Shown piece by piece: positions 1-11,990 of a stretch of 64,000 nt of DNA. The position numbers were made by a program, and so were the translations under genes. The DNA is from Limnoperna fortunei (Eukaryota > Mollusca > Bivalvia > Mytilida > Modiolidae), in the NCBI GenBank assembly GCA_944474755.1, contig OX104115.1, forward strand, positions 32,499,080 to 32,563,079, read 5' to 3'. Position 1 is the first letter of the stretch. The number at the start of each line of letters is the position of its first letter. Below the pieces are notes generated by a model. That model saw nothing but the letters and a program-made list of their open reading frames with translations. It made no database searches and was not told the DNA's origin.

Positions 1-1250
1 ACTATTAAAGATAGTGGGAAACAAAAGAGTGCAATATGTTGATCTTTTAAAGGAGCAACTGTGTCACATTTACAGGAAAAGGATTTGAAGACATGTTATA
101 GGAGTTATCTCCCATTATATATGTAACTTATTGGTTTTTCACTTGTAACTCATTAACTATTAATGATAGAGGGACACCATTAAGTGCAAAATGTTGATCT
201 CTTAAAGGAGCAACCTTGTCACATTCACAGGATAAGGATTTGAAGTCATCTTATAGGAGTTATCTCCCATTATATATGTAACTTATTGTTTTTTTACATG
301 TTATTTATTAACTATTAATGATAAAGGGAAACGAAAGAGTGCAAAATGATGGTATCTTAAAGGAGCAACTTTGTTACATTTATAGGGACAGGATTTGACT
401 TCATTTTATAGGAGTTATCTCCCATTATATATTTAACGATTGGTTTTGCACATGGTACTCATTAACTATTAATGATAGAGGGAAAGTAAAGAGTGCAAAA
501 TGTTGATCTCTTAAAGGAGCAACTTTTTAGCATTTGCAGTAAACGGTTTTGACTTCATTTTATAGGAGTTATCTCCCATTATAGATGTTACTTATTGGTT
601 TTTTACATGTTACTCATTAACTATTAATGATAAAGGGAAACGAAAGAGTGCAAAATGTTAATCTCTTAAAGGAGCAACTTTGTTACATTTGCAGGGAAAG
701 GATTTGACTTCATTTTATAGGAGTTATCTCCCATTATATATGTAACTGATTGGTTTTTCACATGGTACCCATTAACTATTAATGCTAAAGGGAAAGTAAA
801 GAGTGCAAAATGTTGGTCTCTTAAAGGAGCAACTATGTTACATTTACAGGGAAAGGATTTGACTTCATTTAATAGGAGTTATCTCCCATTATATATGTAA
901 CTTATTGGTTTTTTACAAGTTACTCATTAACTATTAATGATAAAAGGAAACCAAACGGTGCAAAATGTTGGTCTCTTAAAGGAGCAACTTTGTTACATAT
1001 AGAGAAAGGATTTGACTTCATTTTATAAGAGTTATCTGCCATTATATATTTAACTGATTGGTTTTTCACATGGTACTCATTAACTATTAATGATAGAGGG
1101 AAACTAAAGAGTGCAAAATGTTGATCTCTTAAACTAACAAGTTTCTCACATTTACAGGAAAAGGATTTGACTTCATTTTATAGGAGTTATCTCCCATTAT
1201 ATATGTAACTTATTTTTTTTCACTTGTAACTCATTAACTATTAATGATAG

Positions 1251-2160
1251 AGGAATGGGGTCTTCACCATTGACCCTCATGCCCTTTGACCTTGAAAACT
1301 TGTATGGGTCAAGGTCACGTACTAGTTTTTTTTACATTTGCTATTTTTAAAGATAATGAAATTATTTTCGTCTTAAAATGTTCTATTAATAATTACGAGT
1401 AAATAAAGACATGGCGTTAAAAGTTGTAGAAAACTTTTATAAGAGTTATCTCTCTTAGAATGCCAATCTGTAGCAAATAATATAAAATAATTTCTATTTT
1501 AAATATTTATAGCAAAGATATAACATTTTGCAAAAAGATGATTATTTTAAATGTCATCATGTAATACAAAATTAAAATTAATACGGAAATACCCTCAAAT
1601 GTTCAACCGAACAGTTGATCTTTAATTATTATTATTATTATTTTCTCTTTTCTTCCGCCAACTTATTTCGATGTCTGGTTTTTTCACTTCGCGACATGTC
1701 GCTTTGATATTTTATATATGATGTCGGTTACCCATTGCGCTTTCGCAATTCACCCTGACTGACCGCACCCTTTTTCTTTACGGAGTTATCTCCCCTTTTA
1801 CTAAAAAGCTTGTTCCTGCTACTCCTCCTAAACCAAAAAAGATAGCAATACCAAATCTTTACCAAAATGTGTCCTATATCCTTGCGCAACTTTGTGACAG
1901 ATTGATTGAAGGGTTCTGACGACATCTTATAGGAGTTATCTCCCTTTAAATAAAAGTAGTAAGTGATATTCAAACAAATCTCAACAACTAAAAGAGATAG
2001 AGGCCTGGGGTCTTCACTTCAGACCATCATGACCTTTGACCTTGAAAATGGACACAAGGTCAAAAGTCAAGGTCACGTTCTAAATTTTGACATTTGCCTG
2101 TGTCCGCTACTCCTTTGAAACGGTAAAGGATTGATAAACACTTATTGAGAGTAAAATGTT
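1251..2160. repeat. Interspersed block, copy 1
   Basis: First copy of the ~0.9-kb block that breaks up the satellite. It contains two half-site pairs TGACCTTGA/TCAAGGTCA (1287-1295 with 1309-1317; 2037-2045 with 2067-2075) and an (ATT)n run near 1629. No coding capacity was recognised. Confidence 0.8.
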
Positions 2161-2442
2161 TGTCTTATTAAGACGCAACTTTGTCACATTTGGAGGGAAG
2201 TAATTTGACTTCATTTTATAGGAGTTATGTCATAATGTATATGTAACTTACTGGTTTTTTACATGTTACTCATTAACTATTAATGATAGAGGGAAACTAA
2301 AGAGTGCAAATTGTTGGTCTTTTAAAGGAGCAACTTTTTTACATTGCAGGGAAAGGATTTGACTTCATTTTATAGGAGTTATCTCCCATTATATATGTAA
2401 CTTATTGGTTTTTCACTTGTAACTCATTAACTATTAATGATA

Positions 2443-3350
2443 GAGGAATGGGGTCTTCACCATAGACCATCATGCCCTTTGACCTTGAAAACTTGTATGG
2501 GTCAAGGTCACGTACTAGTTTTTGACCTTTGTTATTTTTAAAGATATTGAAATTATTTTCGTCTTAAAATGTTCTATTAATAATTACGAGTAAATAAAGA
2601 CATGGTGTTAAAAGTTGTATAAAACTCTTATAAGAGTTATCTCTCTTAGAATGCCAATCTGTAGCAAATAATATAAAATAATTTCTATTTTAAATATTTA
2701 TAGCAAAGTTATAACATTTTGCAAAAAGATGATTATTTTTAATGTCATCATGTAATACAAAATTAAAATTTATATGGAAAGACCCTCAAATGTTCAACCG
2801 AACAGTTGATCTTTAATTATTATTATTATTATTTTCTCTTTTCTTCCGCCAACTTATTTCGCTGTCTGGTTTTTTCACTTCGTGACATGTCGCTTTGATA
2901 TTTTATATCAGATATCGGTTACCCAATGCACTTTCGCAGTTCACCCTGACTGACTGCACCCTTTTCCTTTATGGAGTTATCTCCCCTTTCACTATAAATC
3001 TTGTTCCTGCTACTCCTCCTAAACCACAAAAGATAGCAACACCAAACCTTTACCAAAATGTGTCTTATATCCTAGCGCAACTTTGGGACAGATTGATTGA
3101 AGGGTTTTGACGACATCTTATAGGAGTTATCTCCCTTTAAATAAAAGTAGTAAGTGATATTCAAACAAATCTCAATAACTAAAAGAGATAGAGGCCTGGG
3201 GTCTTCACCATTGATCATCTTGTCCTTTGACCTTGAAAATGGACACAAGGTCAAAGGTCAAGGTCACATTCTAAATTTTGACATTTGCTTGTGTCCGCTA
3301 CTCCTTTGAAACGGTAAAAGATAGATAAACACTTATTGAGAGTAAAATGT
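2443..3350. repeat. Interspersed block, copy 2
   Basis: Second copy of the block, 1192 bp downstream of copy 1 and nearly colinear with it. It carries half-site pairs at 2480-2488 with 2502-2510 and at 3228-3236 with 3258-3266. At 3248-3260 it has a perfect direct repeat of AGGTCA with one-base spacing (DR1). No gene was seen. Confidence 0.8.
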
Positions 3351-4257
3351 TCGTCTTATTAAGACGAAACTTTGTCACACTTGGAGCGAAGTAATTTGAC
3401 TTCATTTTATAGGAGTTATCTCCCATTATATATGTAATTGATTGGTTTTTCACATCTAACTCATTAACTATTAATGATAAAGGGAAACTAAAGAGTGCAA
3501 AATGTTGATCTTTTAAAGGAGCAACTTTGTCACATTTACAGGAAAAGGATTTGACTTTATTTTATAGGAGTTATCTCCCATTATATATGTAACTTGTTGG
3601 TTTTTTACAAGTAACTCATTGACTATTAAAGATAGAGGGAAACAAAAGAGTGCAATATGTTGATCTTTTAAAGGAGCAACTTTGTCACATTTACAGGAAA
3701 AGGATTTGAAGACATGTTATAGGAGTTATCTCCCATTATATATGTAACTTATTGGTTTTTCACTTGTAACTCATTAACTATTAATGATAGAGGGACACCA
3801 TTAAGTGCAAAATGTTGATCTCTTAAAGGAGCAACCTTGTCACATTCACAGGATAAGGATTTGAAGTCATCTTATAGGAGTTATCTCCCATTATATATGT
3901 AAATTATTGGTTTTTCACATGTAACTCATTACCTATTAACGATAGAGGGAAACCAAAGGGTACAAAATGTTGATCTCTTAATGGAGCAACTTTGTCACAT
4001 TTACAGAAAAAGGATTTGACTTCATTTTATAGGAGTTATCTCCCATTATATATGTAACTTATTGGTTTTTCACAAGTAACTACTCATTAACTAATAATGA
4101 TAAAGATAAACTAAAGAGTGCAAAATGTTGATCTTGTAAAGGAGCAACTTTGTCTCATTTACAGGAAAAGGATTTGAATAATCTTATAGGAGTTATCTCC
4201 CATTATATATGTAATTTATTGGTTTTTCACTTGTAACTCATTAACTGTTAATGTTAA

Positions 4258-4625
4258 AGGCATGGGGTCTTCACCATAAACCTCATGCCCTTTGACCTTG
4301 AAAACTGGCATGGGTCAAGGTCACGTACTAGTTTTTGACCTTCGCTATTTTCAAAGATATTGAAATGATTTTCTTCCTAAAATGTTCCATTAATAATTAC
4401 GAGTAAATTAAAACATGCCGTGAAAAGTCGTATCAAAATTTTATAAGAGTCATCTCTCTTAGAATGCCAATCTGTAGCAAATAATACAAAATAATTTCTT
4501 TTTTAAATATTTATCGCAAACTTATAACATTTCGCAAAAAGTTGATTATTTTGAATGTCATCACGTAATACAAAATTAAAATTAATGTGGAAAGACCCTC
4601 AAATGTTCAACCGAACAGTTGATCT
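4258..4625. repeat. Interspersed block, partial copy 3
   Basis: Third, truncated copy of the block, matching its first ~370 bp, with one half-site pair (4293-4301 and 4315-4323). It ends abruptly at 4625, where minus-strand LINE sequence begins, so this is a repeat-repeat junction. Confidence 0.75.
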
Positions 4626-4751
4626 TTAATTTATAAAGTTCTTATATTTAAATATAAACTCATTGGTATTAATAGTATGGAAGTCATCCAATTTTGTCTC
4701 GGTTAAGCACACTATGTCGAAGTCTGTTAACAATGATTTAAATTCGGGATT

Positions 4752-5997
4752 ACGAAAGCCCAGAAGGCTCATTCGAAATTCGAGAATCAAAATTCGAAAT
4801 TCGAGATTCGAAATTCGAAATTCAATATAGTTATAACCAATCAGATTGCGTGTGACATAATCGTCTACCAATCAGAATAGTTCTTATATATTCGAAATTC
4901 GAGATTCGAGATTCGAAATTCGAAATTCGAGATTAGAAATTCGAAAATCGAGATTCGAAATTCGAAAATCGAGATTCTAAATTCGAAATTCAATATAGTT
5001 TTAGCCAATCAGATTGCGTGGGACATAATCTCTACCAATCAGAATTCCTTGGTTATATCGAAACTACATAAAATTTGGTTGAGTAGTTTTAGGGGAGTTA
5101 AAGCGAAAACCATGATTATTGAGGATTACTGAAAATTTCTAAGTTCAAAGAGCCATAACTACCATATAAATTTAGGAATCAACAATTCCTGATAATATGC
5201 ACAACTACATATATGGTGTACTAGTTATATACCAAGTTTCATAACATTTTGTATAGTACTGAGTAGTTTCAGAGGATTTGTGCTGACAAAATAATTAATG
5301 GGTATTTTCAGCACATTTCTAAGTTAAAAGGGCCAAAAAAAAAAGGCCAGTGGCGATCGGATCCAGAAATTTCGAAAAAGGGGGGGGGGGGGGCACTGTA
5401 TGGCCAAGGGGGCCCACTTTGGTCATGCTTCAATGATTTCCTATATATCCAACCAAATTTTTCCGTCAAAAGGGAGGGCCCCCTCTTGATCCACCCCTGA
5501 TAGCCCCCACACAAAATTTGAGGACCAAAATGCCCTGGTAACATGCACAACCACATATGGTGTACTTCCTACACACCAAGTTTTGTTGAATTCCGTTTTA
5601 CATGTACATTCTTGTTTCTTGATTTTTAAAATCCAGATGTTATTGTGAATTGAATTAATTTGATAAAATAACAAATAAAGCTTATAAATTTGATTTTTTT
5701 AACAAAACCATGTTGAACAAGTCATTCTTTGACAAAGATGTTGACGGTTAAAACACCAAATAAACATAATAGCACGTGGCTACGTTTATATAAGAACTAT
5801 TCTGATTGGTAGACGATTATGTTACACACAATCTGATTGGTTATAACTATATTGAATTTCGAATTTCGAATCTCGAATTTCGAATTTCGAATCTCGAGTT
5901 TCGAATCTCGAATCTCGAATTTCGAATTTCGAGTTTCGAATATCGAATATCGAATATCGAATATCGAATATCGAATGAGCCTTCTGGGCTTTCGTAT
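4752..5997. mobile_element. Inverted-repeat element with TTCGAA-rich arms
   Basis: The two ends are inverted copies: 4751-4776 begins TACGAAAGCCCAGAAGG and 5971-5996 is its reverse complement. Inside each end lies a low-complexity run of ATTCGAAATTCGAG type, then a module with two CCAATCAGA boxes (about 4836-4890, reversed at 5788-5840). A second degenerate arm follows at 4891-5050. The ~900-bp centre holds a further small fold-back (5349-5500). No transposase ORF is present, so it is probably non-autonomous. ORFs reading repeated EFRISNL peptides are simple-sequence artefacts. A lone end of the same family lies at 30941-30985. Confidence 0.7.
5349..5500. repeat. G-rich fold-back repeat
   Basis: GGATCCAGAAATTTCG followed by a run of 14 G at one end and GGGCCCCCTCTTGATCCACCCC at the other form imperfect inverted arms. 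This is a familiar type of short dispersed repeat in invertebrates. It sits inside the larger TTCGAA element. Confidence 0.5.
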
Positions 5998-6541
5998 TAC
6001 GAAATAGTTGAGTCTATTTTTGACACCGCACACATTTAATGATAAAACTTGCAGTGCATTTCTTTTGTCCGAGTTGATTTGATCCCGGCTATTGTCAAGG
6101 TCGTCTGTTCCATCTAAGTAATCAGATTTACTACAGTTATGTAATCCTCCGTGGTGTTCCTAATAAAACATAGCACTTTCGTCATCGTCGTCGAGGGGGC
6201 TCCTGCGGGGGTGTTGTTTCGGTCGCGCACCTTGTTTTTCATATATTATGTTTCTACTGAGTCTGGTACGTTGTAGAAACTTTAAATTGGTGATTGTTGA
6301 CTATAACTTTGACTTGGGACGTTTTGAAAAGGTGGGTAAGTTCCACCAGTAAATATTGGCGAGCCATTGGATTCACGTTATTTGCAGCATTCATTTTCGG
6401 GTCAAGGTCTTTGTTTTTGTTTACATTTAATATACTGAGTTCGTGTTTACAGTTTTGTTTACCTGGCTTTTCACTGCTTGTGATTTGATTTTCTGACCTT
6501 TTTCTTTTCTTTTCATTTTTTCCTTTGGTTTTCGAATTCAT

Positions 6542-7730
6542 AAGCTTGTAGGCTTGTTTAAAAGTTTAAACGTCATATAAATTGTTACTAATTTCACCCG
6601 CATAACATCCTTTGCAACACTTTTTTCACATATTTTTATCCTTGAAAATTCAAACCGACCATCTTTGTTCACACATGCGCACTTCTTCAACATGCTCCGA
6701 CTACAGTCATCCGCGTCGCCCTTTAATTAACATTTGTTATTATTCACGATCGTGCTTCAATCAATATACGTCCATAACCGACGACGGTCTCCCTAGGAAA
6801 GAAAATATAAACCGATCTCCGCGGTAATATAAAGGTAAGTCACGTGACATCATATCAACAATTATTCTTGTTTTTAATAAAATCAAAATTTAGCATTCCT
6901 GGCAGTTTAGAAAACACACTGAAATACAAAATATACCGTTAAAACAGAAAAAAAGAAAGACATCAATGGTTAGGGAGGTAAGCTCAAAGTATTATGCTAG
7001 TTGACATTCTCGGTGGGGTTCCGTTTATAGCCAGTTTTCTATTAAAATGAAAAGTGGATATACAATCACTGGCGAGAAATAACAGTCCGAAAACCAAGTT
7101 TTCGTATTTGTAAGTCACTATCGTATAAAGCACGATACTTTGTGCTAAATGTGTTCGTACAGGACCTTTCTTTAACTTTCGCAATTTCTTTAACTTTCAA
7201 AATTAACTCATAAAAAAATTACAACGGGGTAAAAGACAGAAAATTTATTACCTCCGTGGCGTAACGAACACATATAGTTTGCTACAGATAAGCTTTATGC
7301 ATATTAATTGACACTGATGACCACATCAGGACAGCTTTGAATAAAAAACTTGCAGGTTATTTCTCGGCATGGACGTGCATATTCACATGTAACTGATTAT
7401 TTACCAGTTCGATATTCAAATTTGACGCTGTTGGGCTCCCTTACATACCAAACCTTGCCATATGTATAAAATTCCCCTAGGTAGTATGTACAGCAATATT
7501 ATACATTTTTTAATCTTGTGTTTGATAATATGTATTTATTAATATCGAATATCAAACCCACTGCTAGCAGCGAGTTCGATATTCGAATGTCGAATATCGA
7601 ATATCGAACCCACTGCTAACTTCACACCCGTAGCGTAGGAATATCTTATAGGCGCCTATGAACTGTTAAATGTGTATACAATGTGTGTCATATAGAATAC
7701 TTGTAAGGACAACTGCCTTGCGCTCCTTTA
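6542..7730. other. Non-coding stretch, nothing recognised
   Basis: No coding exon, RNA gene or known repeat was recognised here apart from a short tandem of TCGAATATCGAAT type at 7545-7612. That tandem includes two copies of a segment ending in AACCCACTGCTA. Short ORFs at 6612 and 6984 have no supporting features. Confidence 0.5.
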
Positions 7731-7734
7731 TATT

Positions 7735-7835
7735 AATCTGAGTGGTGACTCAGTAGTCTAGTTAGTTAGCCATGTTGTTTCGATTACAGCCGTGGCAACG
7801 CATGCTTTCGAGTTCAAATCAGACTTCTGGCAAGG
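7735..7835 (+). repeat. tRNA-like SINE head fragment
   Basis: The sequence resembles a polymerase III promoter: an A-box-like stretch near TCAGTAGTCTAGTTAG and a B-box-like GAGTTCAAATC at about 7810-7820. It does not fold as a complete tRNA by eye, so a degenerate SINE head is more likely than a tRNA gene. Confidence 0.4.
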
Positions 7836-8580
7836 TAAAAAAAGGACATAAAGTAAGAGTTGCAAATACAGTTGCTAGATTTGATAAATTTTACATGAGT
7901 ATTATTTACAGGCTATTGCAACATTCTGGTTGAGATAGAATCAAATTAAAGCAGATATATAACCCCCGGAAAACATAACTCCGTTTGATACAGAGATTAA
8001 GGCTTGACATCACATAATCATGCTAAACGAAATGAGCATCTTATAGAGCTTGGCTGTACACAGCTCATGCCATTGAAGTCATTTATTCAAATTTGTGACG
8101 AGAAAAGTTCATGCTGTATTACAGGCTAACGGTCTTTCGGAATTTTCTCCCGTTCGGATGCAAGAACCTTGTACGATTTCGCACTGTTTTAGGTGCTAGT
8201 CAGCTGCGGGATAACATTTGATTATTTTGATCTCATCTTTGGGGAAATAACGTTTACGTTGTAGATAAAAGTCAAAAGCAGCACGAGCTGTTGACTTGCA
8301 GAGACATCATCTGAATGCGATGGACATTAATGTTATAATTTTGACATTTAAGTCTGAACAATTAGTTCAGGGTAATGTGACGCTTTCCGCAGTATTTAAA
8401 ATAAAGATGCTGAAAATTTCCGCATAATACGTTAAGTGTATACTATCAGTTCATCTATAATTGGTATTTACAAATGAAATTGAAGACAATTGAAGATGCT
8501 TTCTTGATGCGGTAATTAAACCAGAAATTGCGTGCTTGTTTATTTTTTCATTTGACATGTTGGATGTATACATGTTAGTA
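7836..8580. other. Non-coding stretch, nothing recognised
   Basis: I see no exon with flanking splice signals, no repeat shared with the rest of the window and no RNA gene in this interval. Confidence 0.45.
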
Positions 8581-9448
8581 TATACAGTACTTGCACCCGT
8601 AAACGTAACACTTTGACTGATTGCCAACGGATTTTAGAACGCTGGCGGATCGCTGACTGATTGCTGACGAATACATCCGTCCAAAATTATGAATCCGTCA
8701 TTACATTGGTAACCGTCAGAGGGCGATCCAGAATCCTTTATGTAATTATATGCATAAATCGGTCAGTTTATTGACGGATACGTATAACTTAATAATTACA
8801 TAATTATATATATTCTATTTTCTTTATATTACATAATTAAGCAAATTTTTCAAAGCTTCACATCTCTGCGGGTCGAGCCTTTTTAACCTACAAAAAAATC
8901 TCTGTTCGATTTAAAGCGCATCAGTAGCGACGAGGTAAATGTTTTATTTTCGTAATCCATGATCGATCCTCTTTTTTATTTCCACGACTGGTGATTTCGG
9001 CTTATTATATTTTCTGTGACCTGGTTCATGTATATTTGTTTGTCGTTAATATTAGGCCGACCAGTCCACCCAATCAGTACCAGATTTATTTCACATTTAG
9101 CAAAGGACACTGCCTTTTTTGACAGAATAATTTTTACATGCAGTTAAATAGAAAAAACAAAGTACTTAAATGTATGCCTGCACGTTTTTAAATAGTTAAC
9201 ACCATTTTTAAATTCAATCATAAAACTGTTATGTATAAAACTATTGTTGTACTGGTTGAACAAGCATTATCAATCAAAACACATTGTTTACTAAACATAA
9301 AGTTGAAAATATTGTAAAATATACAGCGATTCTTGTCGCAAGTTTTATCTGACATGCAACAAAAGTAGTTAAAAAAGTATACTTACAATTAATTACAATT
9401 ACGCTGGATTGTTTGATTTTTAGGGTTTTCAGCAACATTTAAGTTATT

Positions 9449-9602
9449 TCCAGTTTTTATTGGGGATGGGGTGGCAGGAAGCCAGAGTACAGATTAAAAA
9501 GAACATTCCTTGTCAATTAAGTTGGAGTCGGGCACACCCTACCTGCAGTAATTCAAAAATCCGCAACCTGTTGACAGGCATGTGAATCAGCCACCGAGGC
9601 CA
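9449..9602 (-). repeat. tRNA-headed SINE copy (bivalve family)
   Basis: It matches the family seen eight further times in the window: a CCAGTTTTTATTGG segment, a GGAAGCC core, a TTGGAGTCGGGCACACCCT segment and the GCCACCGAGGCC end, which is the reverse complement of the tRNA-like A-box region. It is degraded in the core and nested inside the 8581-11614 element. Confidence 0.65.
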
Positions 9603-10786
9603 CAATAACGCTTGGGAGAAAAGTCTGCGAATACTGCCATTTAGAGTAAAAATGTGTTACAGATAGATACGTTTTATGGTACGAAATAGTAATTTTTTTA
9701 ATGAAACGTCATTAATTCTTGTCTATAAAAATCGGTTTAAACATTGTCATTACAGTACCGATAAAACAGAACCTTTTAAAACTTGCCCTTAAAAAGAGCG
9801 TCCTTCAATTTGAATGATGATTATTTCATTGATTGATTGATTTGATGTTTGCTTACTTCCAGCGAGTAGTATTTCAGCTTTATTCAGGACGAAAACAAGT
9901 TAAAAAACAATCAATTAGAGAAAGATTGACCAAAGGGCAAAAATTTTGAATGCCACTGGAAAAATATAGGGTATGGGTAGGGGCAGAAAATTTACCTGTT
10001 TGAGCTTACTCTTTTTCGAAACCTACAAAAGAGATCCTTATCATGCAAGGATCGTAGCACTATCTAAACACGTCACACACTATGGTCCGCTGCCAGGCTC
10101 TTCCGTATTATAACCTGAAACCCCCCCCCCAACGAGAGGGCGTACCCTATCCGCCACCTAAGGATGTGAACTGCTCTGTGAACCCTAGTTACTTATTTCA
10201 AATACTCCCAATTTTTAAGAAAAAACATTTGTACTTATATGTCATTAAATATCGAATGTCTATAAAAGACATCGTAAAATAAACCACACATTAATAAAAA
10301 TATCATTTTCCAAGAACGCCAACTATTAATGATTTCTTTTTGAGTAAACGAAAAAGAAAGGTACAAAACTAATCTTTAAAAAAAATCCGCTCGATGTTTT
10401 AAAAACTCTGTCCGTGGAATAGTTACCAATCTTATTTAAGTATTGATGAATGGATAACAAAGAAGCGTTTACAATATCAAAATTCAAAAATGCGAAATGC
10501 AGAATTGATTTCCATCTTACGCTGAAATGTTCGCATCTTTAACTCAGAAGTATCTATATACAATAATGTTTAGTAGTTTATTCTTTATTGGAGATTTAAT
10601 TCTTGTAAATTCATGTTAAACAATGAAATAGTGAATAAAATATGTAATAGATATTTTCGCTTTTTGTCGCAAATCTTATTTTGTATTATACCCCGAAATT
10701 CTTAGGAATTGTGGCACAGAAGAAAACTTTGATCTAACCGCGACAAATGAATTTTTAAGCGTTTATAATAAAACAAACTCTATCTC

Positions 10787-10944
10787 TGTGGTTAAGGTAC
10801 AGTAATCTACTATTGATCATCGAGGCTGTCTGTTCGACCATTACAGCTAGATGGTGTGCTCGACTCATCCCTAAATTTGCAAAGAGTCCTGTCGAAAGTC
10901 CGTGGTTTCACAGGGTACTTCAGCTCCTCCCAATAAACACTCGA
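10787..10944 (+). repeat. tRNA-headed SINE copy, plus orientation
   Basis: The same SINE family in the opposite orientation to the other copies: GTGGTTAAGGT, then TACTATTGATCATCGAGG, a diverged B-box (GTTCGACCATTAC), TGCTCGACTCATCC and the tail CTCCTCCCAATAAACAC. It is nested in the 8581-11614 element. Confidence 0.55.
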
Positions 10945-11737
10945 CGCAATATTATATTATATATAGCGTAATGTAATTTTTGACAATTGTGTTAAACAAA
11001 CTTAAAAAAACATGCATACAAATAATGCTAACGCGAAAGCTCGAAGTGAAAAAAAATATGATTCTGCCTTCGCGTTTTTCAACTTCGCGCTTTTTCCACT
11101 TTATTAAATTTCAAAGGCAAATACGAGAGGTACGCCTTGGTACGCAAATCAAATATTTTTTGAAGTCATTGTGTTTTTTATTTATTTATTTTTTAATTAT
11201 TTTTATTTAATAAAATGACAATATGTGATGTTTATATTCCGTCACAAATGCATTAGTTATAAATTGGGGGAATTTTCATTTATATCATTTATAACTTTAG
11301 ACCAGTTTTAGCCTTATGTTTAGGTAAAACGAGCCAGAAATGAGGAAATAACAGTTGACATTTTTATACTTCTAATATTTGCGAAATATTAATTTCACTG
11401 ACCGAAAGTTAAATGGACGGATTGGAGCAATCAGTCCAAATCAATCCGCCAGATCAGTCAAATTGTTTCAAATCCGTCAATTGACGGATGGACGGATTGG
11501 GAACGACTTGACTGTTCTGACTGACTGATAACTGATTATTGACGGATTATGGAACGCTGACGGATAGCTGACGGATTTCTAAAAGTGTTGCGTTTTCAAT
11601 CGCAAGTACTCTATATCACCTGATCGAGGCACATATAAGTCTCTCTAGCTTCACACTTCGCGATTTCTCCTTTGTTTTTATTGTGCTTGCATGTTTTATT
11701 GTTCTCCATCAAATAGCTTTTTTTATTGGAAATTTGT

Positions 11738-11990
11738 GCTGTCAATATGTCTTATAAATTACATGTACATGCAAGTAACAAAGTAAATTATCGAAAACAA
11801 CATAATGCATCTAATTAATCATTGTTGTTCCTAAATTAAAAAAGTTTTAGCGATTAGAATCTAGAGCTGTCAGTATGTATTATAATTACATGTACATGCA
11901 AGTAACAAAGTACTTTATCGAAAAAAACATAATGAATCTAATTAATCATTGTTGTTGCTAAATAAAAAAAAAACAACTTAAGCGATTAGA
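11738..11990. repeat. Tandem duplication of ~125 bp
   Basis: Two adjacent copies of a segment containing ACATGTACATGCAAGTAAC and CTAATTAATCATTGTTGTT, at about 11738-11862 and 11867-11990, with a few substitutions and a longer A-run in the second copy. It lies just outside the right end of the 8581-11614 element. Confidence 0.75.

Larger units (their letters stand above)
1..4258. repeat. 154-bp satellite arrays with interspersed ~0.9-kb blocks
   Basis: A unit of about 154 bp, easily followed by its core ATAGGAGTTATCTCCCATTA, recurs at about 96, 251, 406, 559, 714, 869, 1023 and 1177, then at 2217 and 2372, and again at 3407, 3561, 3718, 3873, 4028 and 4185. The spacing is 153-157 bp. The arrays are separated by a different block (1251-2160, again 2443-3350, and a partial copy 4258-4625), so the first two blocks lie 1192 bp apart as a higher-order repeat. 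Short ORFs here arise from the repeat and are not genes. The array continues beyond the left edge of the window. Confidence 0.9.
4626..6541 (-). pseudogene. LINE 5' part with start of the endonuclease domain, split by an inserted element
   Basis: On the minus strand, 6541-6254 reads as a lysine/arginine-rich ORF of 95 codons. Broken frames continue to about 6005, where the peptide contains LNVCGVKNRLNY, the start of an apurinic-type LINE endonuclease (consensus LSLNVCGLKSKL). The same reading resumes at about 4751-4626 with PEFKSLLTDFDIVCLTETK followed by LDD; the TETK glutamate is the usual metal-binding position. The two halves join logically across an inserted element at about 4752-6000. 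Several stops and frameshifts show it is dead. It is cut short at 4625 by satellite. LINE identity is strong; the clade is not assigned. Confidence 0.65.
8581..11614. mobile_element. ~3-kb element with terminal inverted repeats and subterminal TCCGTCA motifs
   Basis: The left end (8581-8614) and the reverse complement of the right end (11581-11614) match at about 28 of 34 positions. They share TATA, AGTACTTGC and AACACTTT. Inside both ends the heptamer TCCGTCA or its complement TGACGGA is repeated many times (about 8640-8790 and 11400-11580); such subterminal repeats often serve as transposase sites. The interior has no transposase and contains two SINE copies (9449-9602 and 10787-10944). I infer a non-autonomous or decayed DNA transposon; the superfamily cannot be named from this. 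Confidence 0.55.

Noticed and set aside
5797..6039. Overlapping ORFs on both strands with repeated EFRISNL peptides
   Set aside because: They translate the TTCGAA simple sequence of an inverted-repeat element, open in several frames by composition.
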